This document shows, piece by piece, positions 21,993 to 25,752 of a stretch of 25,752 bases of DNA (position 1 is its first letter; each line of letters starts with the position of its first letter). This DNA is from an uncultured Oscillospiraceae bacterium (GTDB taxonomy: Bacteria > Bacillota > Clostridia > Oscillospirales > Oscillospiraceae). A program made the position numbers and the translations under genes. The notes beneath the pieces were generated by a model. That model had not been told where the DNA came from and made no database searches. It was given only the letters and a program-made list of their open reading frames with translations. Location: contig CAJULM010000038.1 in NCBI GenBank assembly GCA_910587285.1, forward strand, positions 1 through 25,752. Direction: 5' to 3'.

Positions 21993-22127
21993 ATGGAAAA
22001 CCGCAATAACAACTGCCCTGACAACAAAAAGCAGCAGAACTCCGAGAACAAGAAGCAGCAGAACGGTGAGAACAAGAAGAACTCCAACAACCCCGAGAAC
22101 AAGAATCCCACCAGCCGGGGCTACTGA
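21993..22127 (+). CDS. Small Asn/Lys/Gln-rich repeat protein, unknown function
   Basis: A 44-residue gene that I do not recognise. It is well supported as a real gene: TATAAT upstream, GAGGTGAT (21981-21988) 4 nt before ATG 21993, and a strong terminator 8 bp after the stop. The product is highly hydrophilic (Asn, Lys, Gln, Glu), with no membrane segment, one Cys (residue 8), and an internal 8-residue repeat. The units are NKKQQNSE (22023-22046), NKKQQNGE (22047-22070), then a degenerate NKKNSNNPE (22071-22097). It ends TSRGY. Such composition recalls small spore-core proteins in general terms, but no SASP signature is present, so function is left open. Confidence 0.7.
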   Translation: MENRNNNCPDNKKQQNSENKKQQNGENKKNSNNPENKNPTSRGY

Positions 22128-22135
22128 GTTCGGCG

Positions 22136-22170
22136 GGAGCGGAGGGCGGTTGTGCCCTCCGCTCCTTTTT
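22136..22170 (+). terminator. Terminator of the Asn/Lys-rich small gene
   Basis: Stem GGAGCGGAGGGC (22136-22147) / GCCCTCCGCTCC (22154-22165), 6-nt loop, then TTTTT: a textbook intrinsic terminator just after a 135-bp gene. Confidence 0.9.
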
Positions 22171-22189
22171 GCATGGAGGAGGCAGAGCG

Positions 22190-22381
22190 ATGAGACCAAA
22201 AGGCGACAACGACCCGGCGCGGGTGTGCCGGGACCCTCAGTACCGTACGCCGCCCTATGAGGACCTGTCCAGTCTGGTGGCAGGGCGGATTCAGGCGGGG
22301 CCCCAATCCACGCCGCCCCGGGCGGGCGCAGAGCTGGACGAGTGGCAGGACCCGGATTTGTTCCACTCGCCGGAACTATAG
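22190..22381 (+). CDS. Hypothetical 63-residue protein
   Basis: Not recognised. ATG 22190 is preceded by GGAGGAGG (22175-22182, spacing 7) and the stop is followed 1 bp later by a strong terminator. The product is soluble, Pro/Arg/Asp-rich and without membrane segment or signal peptide. It has an N-terminal MRPKGDNDPARVCRDPQYR block, a central YEDLSSLVAGRI segment that could form a helix, and an acidic C-terminus (ELDEWQDPDLFHSPEL). No separate promoter is seen between the preceding terminator and this gene, so it may depend on read-through from the small gene upstream. An alternative in-frame ATG at 22172 is inside the terminator/Shine-Dalgarno region and unlikely. Confidence 0.6.
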   Translation: MRPKGDNDPARVCRDPQYRTPPYEDLSSLVAGRIQAGPQSTPPRAGAELDEWQDPDLFHSPEL

Positions 22382-22382
22382 C

Positions 22383-22410
22383 AAAGGCCCCCGCGTCAGC
22401 GGGGGCCTTT
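22383..22410. terminator. Bidirectional terminator after the 63-residue gene
   Basis: Perfect 12-bp stem AAAGGCCCCCGC / GCGGGGGCCTTT with a GTCA loop, between convergent small gene and DUF4363 gene. T tracts are short (three). Confidence 0.75.
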
Positions 22411-22427
22411 GGCTTGCGCCGGCGTGG

Positions 22428-22814
22428 CTACAGGAGGTTGGTCAGGGTGGGCAGCTCGGCCTCAAAAATCAGCTCCAGCTGGGTGATGAGCCGGGCGTTG
22501 ACAGCGGCGTATTCTGCGCTTTGGTGCTCTCCGGCCTCCAAAAAGGCCAGAGCCTCGTTGAAAGAAATCAAAATGGCGTCGATGTCGGTGTGGCGCAAGG
22601 TGATGTGGAGATAGCCTTCGTGGTTTACCCACCGCTCCTTGGCCTGTTGGGTCAGGCGGGAGGCCTGGTCCCAGTCCTCCTGCTCCGCCTGAATTTGGGC
22701 CTGAGTGAGCAGGCCGGTAAGCTGGGTGGTAAAGCGAAGCAGGTGGAAGGTGTGCGCGGCGCACAGGGCCGCCAGCAGCGCCACCAGCCCCAGGGACACA
22801 TAGAGCCGCTTCAT
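22428..22814 (-). CDS. DUF4363 family protein
   Basis: A 128-residue protein with an N-terminal membrane anchor or uncleaved signal (about residues 4-22), then a mostly helical extracytoplasmic domain (EDWDQASRLTQQAKERW, FNEALAFLEAGEH, AAVNARLITQLELI), which fits DUF4363. The family's function is unknown; it is regularly found behind DUF421 genes. Its ATG overlaps the DUF421 stop by 4 bp (ATGA), so the two are translationally coupled and probably act together at the membrane. Confidence 0.78.
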   Translation of the reverse strand: MKRLYVSLGLVALLAALCAAHTFHLLRFTTQLTGLLTQAQIQAEQEDWDQASRLTQQAKERWVNHEGYLHITLRHTDIDAILISFNEALAFLEAGEHQSAEYAAVNARLITQLELIFEAELPTLTNLL

Positions 22815-23494
22815 GTGGCCGCCTCCTTTTTGGGGATGCAGTAGGTGGTCCCGGTTTCATCCACCGTGAGGAGAAAGGCCTGCCGGGAGGAGGACAGCCC
22901 GTGGGAGGCCAGCTGCTTTTCCAGCCAGATCTCCTCGTAGCCCAGCCCCTTGAGGTTATGTTCCAGCAGCCGCCCGTCGCTGACCAACACCACCGGCAGG
23001 CCGGTCTCCTCCGGCTTCAGCCCCATTTGGGCGGCAGTAACGGGCTTTTCTGAGGCATAGGGCAGCACAGAGAGCTGTCCGTTGGTTTCCAACAGGGCAA
23101 ATTTGATGGTTTGGATGTCAGTATAGCCCTGAATGCGCAGCTCCTCCAGCAGCTCATCGATGGTAAGGTGGCTGCGGGTGAGTTCGCTCTGGATTACGGC
23201 GCCGTTTTTTACCACAATAGAGGGTTTGCCGCACAGCAGGGTACGGAAGCGGATGGACTTGATGCATAGCACCGAAATGATGGAGGACAACGCCAGCAGC
23301 ACCAAAATGGGAATCAGCCCGGACAGCAGGGGAATGCCGTTGTCCTGCATGGGAACGGAGGCCAGATCGGCGATGATAAGGGTGAGCACCAGTTCGGAGG
23401 GTTCCAGCTCCCCAATCTGATGCTTGCCCAGCAGGCGGATGCCCGCCACAATAAAGAGGTAGAGCACAGCGGTGCGTATGAGTACGACAAACAC
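22811..23494 (-). CDS. DUF421 (YetF-like) membrane protein
   Basis: A YetF-type protein: three N-terminal membrane helices (about residues 3-20, 33-50, 58-78) followed by the cytoplasmic DUF421 domain (about 85-220). Typical blocks are IRLLGKHQIGELEPSELV, CGKPSIVVKNG and LTIDELLEELRIQGY. I place the start at GTG 23492-23494, where GAGGTG lies 5 nt upstream and the protein begins MFVVLIRTAVLYLF as family members do (227 residues). Longer in-frame ATGs (23572, 23560, 23530) add a basic tail but lack a good ribosome site. In Bacillus, DUF421 proteins of spoVA-type operons affect spore properties; whether this applies here is unknown. The gene is divergent from guaA and coupled to the DUF4363 gene. 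Confidence 0.84.
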   Translation of the reverse strand: MFVVLIRTAVLYLFIVAGIRLLGKHQIGELEPSELVLTLIIADLASVPMQDNGIPLLSGLIPILVLLALSSIISVLCIKSIRFRTLLCGKPSIVVKNGAVIQSELTRSHLTIDELLEELRIQGYTDIQTIKFALLETNGQLSVLPYASEKPVTAAQMGLKPEETGLPVVLVSDGRLLEHNLKGLGYEEIWLEKQLASHGLSSSRQAFLLTVDETGTTYCIPKKEAAT

Positions 23495-23616
23495 AAAAAC
23501 ACCTCGTTTCGCAGATGGACGCTTGAACATTTTGCCCTTGCGGCGGGGAGGATATGCCATGGGTTTGTCCAAAACCCCAATTTTTGTGAAAAGAGGAAAA
23601 AACGGTTGAGATTTTC

Positions 23617-23645
23617 TTGTCCTTTGGGGGGAGATACGCTAAAAT
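23617..23645 (+). promoter_or_regulatory. Promoter of guaA
   Basis: TTGTCC (23617-23622), a 17-nt spacer and TAAAAT (23640-23645) predict a leader of about 35 nt. There is no room for a purine riboswitch. Confidence 0.7.
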
Positions 23646-23685
23646 AAACGCAGTTATTACGGACGATTTGGAGAGGAGCGCGCAT

Positions 23686-25227
23686 ATGAGCCATCAACTT
23701 GTGATCGTTTTGGATTTTGGAGGACAGTACAATCAGTTGATTGCCCGCCGGGTGCGGGAGTGCGGCGTGTATTGCGAGGTCAAGCCCTACACCACGCCCC
23801 TGGCCGAGCTGAGGGCCATGAACCCCATAGGCATTATTTTTACCGGGGGGCCCAATTCTGTCTATTTGGAGGACGCTCCTCAAATTGATGGGGATATTTA
23901 TACCTGGGGCGTACCCATTCTGGGCATATGCTATGGATGCCAGCTGATGGCCCAGAGCCTGGGAGGGCGGGTTACTGCGGCCCAGGATGACGCTGCCCGG
24001 GAGTACGGAAAAACCATGACCTATTTTGAGACGAAGTGCAGCCTGTTCAAAGATCTGCCCGGACAGGGGATTACCTGGATGAGCCATGGGGATTACATGG
24101 AGAAGCTGCCAGAAGGGTTTGTCCTCACGGCCCACAGCGACGCCTGCCCCAACGTGGCCATCGCCGACGAGAGGCGGAGGTTCTATGGGGTACAGTACCA
24201 TCCGGAGGTGAATCACACCCAGCACGGGGTGGATATGATCCGCAACTTTCTCTATGAGGTGTGCGGCGCCGCCGGGGATTGGACGATGGAGGACTATAAG
24301 CGCACCGCGGTGGCGGCGCTGCGGGAGAAAATTGGAGGGGGCAGGGTGCTGCTGGCCCTCAGCGGCGGGGTGGACTCCTCTGTGGCGGCGGCGCTGTTGG
24401 CCGAGGCGGTGGGGGAGCAGCTTACCTGCGTGTTCGTGGACCACGGCCTCATGCGCAAGCATGAGGGTGAGGAGGTGGAGGCGGCGTTTTCCTCGTGGGC
24501 GATGAATTTTGTGCGGGTGGATGCGGAGCAGCGGTTTTTGCAGAAGCTGAGCGGCGTGTCCGAGCCGGAGCGCAAGCGGAAAATCATCGGCGAGGAGTTC
24601 ATCCGGGTGTTTGAGGAGGAGGCCAAGCGGGTGGGGGCCGTGGATTATTTGGCCCAAGGCACCATTTATCCTGACGTCATCGAGTCCGGTGCGGGGAATG
24701 CTGCCGTCATCAAGAGCCACCACAATGTGGGCGGTCTGCCGGACTGCGTGGATTTCAAGGAGATTGTGGAGCCCCTCCGTCTGTTGTTTAAGGACGAGGT
24801 GCGCCAGCTGGGCCGGGAGCTGGGGCTGCCGGAATATTTAGTGATGCGTCAGCCCTTCCCGGGGCCGGGACTGGCCATTCGGGTGATCGGAGAGGTCACG
24901 AAGGAGAAGCTGGACACGCTCCGGGACGCGGACGCCATTTTCCGGGAGGAAATTGAAAGGGCCGGTTTGGAGCAGAGTATGAGTCAATATTTTGCGGTGC
25001 TGACCAATATGCGCTCGGTGGGAGTGATGGGCGATGGGCGGACGTACGATTACACGCTGGCCCTTCGCTCGGTTACTACCAGCGATTTTATGACGGCGGA
25101 CTGGACGCGGATTCCCTACGAGGTGCTGGACAAGGTGTCGGTTCGGATTGTCAATGAGGTGAAAGGGATCAACCGGATTGTGTACGATATCACCAGCAAG
25201 CCCCCGGCGACGGTGGAATTTGAATAA
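23686..25227 (+). CDS. guaA: GMP synthase (glutamine-hydrolysing)
   Basis: GuaA aminates XMP to GMP using glutamine and ATP, the last step of GMP synthesis. It has 513 residues from ATG 23686 (GGAGAGGAG upstream). The N-terminal class I glutaminase domain has nucleophile Cys82 in GICYGCQ (the common form is GICYGMQ) and the His/Glu pair in QYHPEVNHTQHG. The ATP-pyrophosphatase domain has the PP-loop SGGVDSS (226-232). The C-terminal dimerisation domain is complete, with RSVTTSDFMTADW and the ending SKPPATVEFE. The 3' end is intact, and a gene remnant on the other strand begins 211 bp downstream. Confidence 0.97.
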   Translation: MSHQLVIVLDFGGQYNQLIARRVRECGVYCEVKPYTTPLAELRAMNPIGIIFTGGPNSVYLEDAPQIDGDIYTWGVPILGICYGCQLMAQSLGGRVTAAQDDAAREYGKTMTYFETKCSLFKDLPGQGITWMSHGDYMEKLPEGFVLTAHSDACPNVAIADERRRFYGVQYHPEVNHTQHGVDMIRNFLYEVCGAAGDWTMEDYKRTAVAALREKIGGGRVLLALSGGVDSSVAAALLAEAVGEQLTCVFVDHGLMRKHEGEEVEAAFSSWAMNFVRVDAEQRFLQKLSGVSEPERKRKIIGEEFIRVFEEEAKRVGAVDYLAQGTIYPDVIESGAGNAAVIKSHHNVGGLPDCVDFKEIVEPLRLLFKDEVRQLGRELGLPEYLVMRQPFPGPGLAIRVIGEVTKEKLDTLRDADAIFREEIERAGLEQSMSQYFAVLTNMRSVGVMGDGRTYDYTLALRSVTTSDFMTADWTRIPYEVLDKVSVRIVNEVKGINRIVYDITSKPPATVEFE

Positions 25228-25395
25228 TTTCCCCAAACCCCGAAACCGCTGTGGCCCAGGGCTTCGTGGGTTTTGCGAACCTCTTTTGATAACGATTTGA
25301 TAACGCTCCCCATAGGCCGTATCATTCTGTATCCCCGGTGGATTGCAGGTGAAAAGTGTTCCTTTGCGGCTTGTGGGTGACAAAATCCATATTAG
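25228..25395. other. Gene-free spacer after guaA with a short direct repeat
   Basis: No gene is supported here. TTTGATAACG occurs twice (25285-25294 and 25296-25305, period 11). No strong promoter or guaA terminator is evident before the hairpin at 25396. This may be the junction of an inserted or decayed element. Confidence 0.45.
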
Positions 25396-25433
25396 AAAGC
25401 CCTTACCGATGGCAACGTCGGTAAGGGCTTTTT
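25396..25433. terminator. Terminator between guaA and the gene remnant
   Basis: AAAGCCCTTACCGA (25396-25409) and TCGGTAAGGGCTTT (25418-25431) form a perfect 14-bp stem with an 8-nt loop. The plus strand continues TT to give TTTTT (25429-25433). On the minus strand it follows the remnant's final stop within 10 bp. Confidence 0.85.
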
Positions 25434-25438
25434 GCTGT

Positions 25439-25752
25439 CTATTCCTCTGTCTCCGCCGCCTTGCGCTTTGCCCGGAGTGCGTCAAGCTCATCCCTTGTGC
25501 GCTGGGCCTCAACTGCGGGATATGTGTAACGCTAATGGTCGTACTCCTCCCTGGTGATTTCCCCAGCTTCCAGCTTCTTGGCTTCATTGGCCCACCTGGA
25601 GAACATTTCAAGCATGGAGAGATAAGTCCTACCCTTGGATTTGTCCAGCCGCAGACAGATTTCGCCGTCAATCTCCCCGATGGTCAGCCCCCGTATATCC
25701 TCCAGGGCAAAGAGGGTGTGCATGAGGCCAATATCGCTATCTATGTCAGGGA
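25439..25752 (-). pseudogene. C-terminal gene fragment with in-frame TAG, mobile-element-like
   Basis: A minus-strand frame is open from the right edge of the window, so its start is outside. It reads to TAG at 25532-25534 (after AGEITREEYDH) and continues in the same frame for a further 30 codons (RYTYPAVEAQRTRDELDALR and on) to a second TAG at 25439-25441. A terminator follows at once. The segment around the first TAG reads as REEYDH-stop-RYTYP, where a TGG (Trp) codon would fit the pattern REEYDxWRYxYP that I associate with proteins of clostridial integrative elements. That association is from memory and tentative. No domain can be named. If the stop is real, the protein ends 30 residues short or the gene is decayed. 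Confidence 0.5.

Noticed and set aside
25116..25325. Minus-strand ORF of 69 codons overlapping the guaA end
   Set aside because: Mostly antisense to guaA, no ribosome site. A resemblance of its first residues to an integrase tail could not be supported.
1..25752. tRNA, rRNA, insertion sequences, toxin-antitoxin or phage-defence genes
   Set aside because: None recognised in any frame or strand by eye; only the right-edge fragment hints at mobile DNA.

Overview
The window is GC-rich chromosomal DNA from a Gram-positive Firmicute of the class Clostridia. The closest fit is the Oscillospiraceae (Flavonifractor, Intestinimonas or Oscillibacter type). The reasons are the gene content (dcw-type cell-division cluster, FMN riboswitch with RibU, SLH-domain surface protein, DUF421/DUF4363 pair, SPL-type radical SAM protein), strong Shine-Dalgarno sites before nearly every gene, and sigma-A promoters with 17-nt spacers. 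The taxonomic call is inference from protein character, not from a search. Almost every gene is a recognisable housekeeping gene.

Layout. (1) 1-5521: end of the dcw cluster: ftsW (5' end outside the window), murG, murA, ftsQ, then ftsZ from its own strong promoter and closed by a terminator. (2) 5552-8924: a radical SAM protein and gluQRS in tandem, then guaB from a near-consensus promoter whose -35 box contains the gluQRS stop codon. (3) 8891-9217: a four-copy ~80-bp tandem array built from the guaB 3' coding tail plus a GC-rich hairpin, lying between convergent genes. (4) 9217-10876: a SLOG/DUF1273 gene (minus) divergent from an FMN riboswitch and ribU. (5) 10876-13584: a minus-strand operon of an aconitase-superfamily hydratase and a GNAT acetyltransferase. 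(6) 13585-17527: a regulatory spacer with a 12-bp inverted repeat, then uppP and ftsK/spoIIIE. (7) 17582-19873: minus-strand SLH/Ig surface protein and a RodA-like SEDS protein. (8) 19909-21138: tsaE and tsaB, divergent from the SEDS gene through a symmetric promoter region. (9) 21139-22411: a repeat-bearing spacer, nrdR (minus) and two very small unrecognised plus-strand genes, each with its own Shine-Dalgarno site and terminator. (10) 22428-25227: DUF4363 and DUF421 (minus), divergent from guaA. (11) 25228-25752: a probable accessory junction with a decayed gene fragment next to the guaA 3' end.

How the genes work together. Peptidoglycan synthesis and division dominate: MurA and MurG make lipid II precursors, UppP recycles the undecaprenyl carrier, FtsW and the RodA-like protein are SEDS polymerases, and FtsQ, FtsZ and FtsK run division and chromosome segregation. 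GuaB and GuaA are the two consecutive steps from IMP to GMP but are 15 kb apart with separate promoters. GluQRS, TsaE and TsaB concern tRNA modification. NrdR represses ribonucleotide reductase genes. RibU imports riboflavin under FMN control.

I do not see a clear new defence or biosynthetic system. The points most worth following up are the guaB-tail tandem array, the two small genes at 21993-22381, the gene fragment after guaA, and several symmetric elements placed on promoters.
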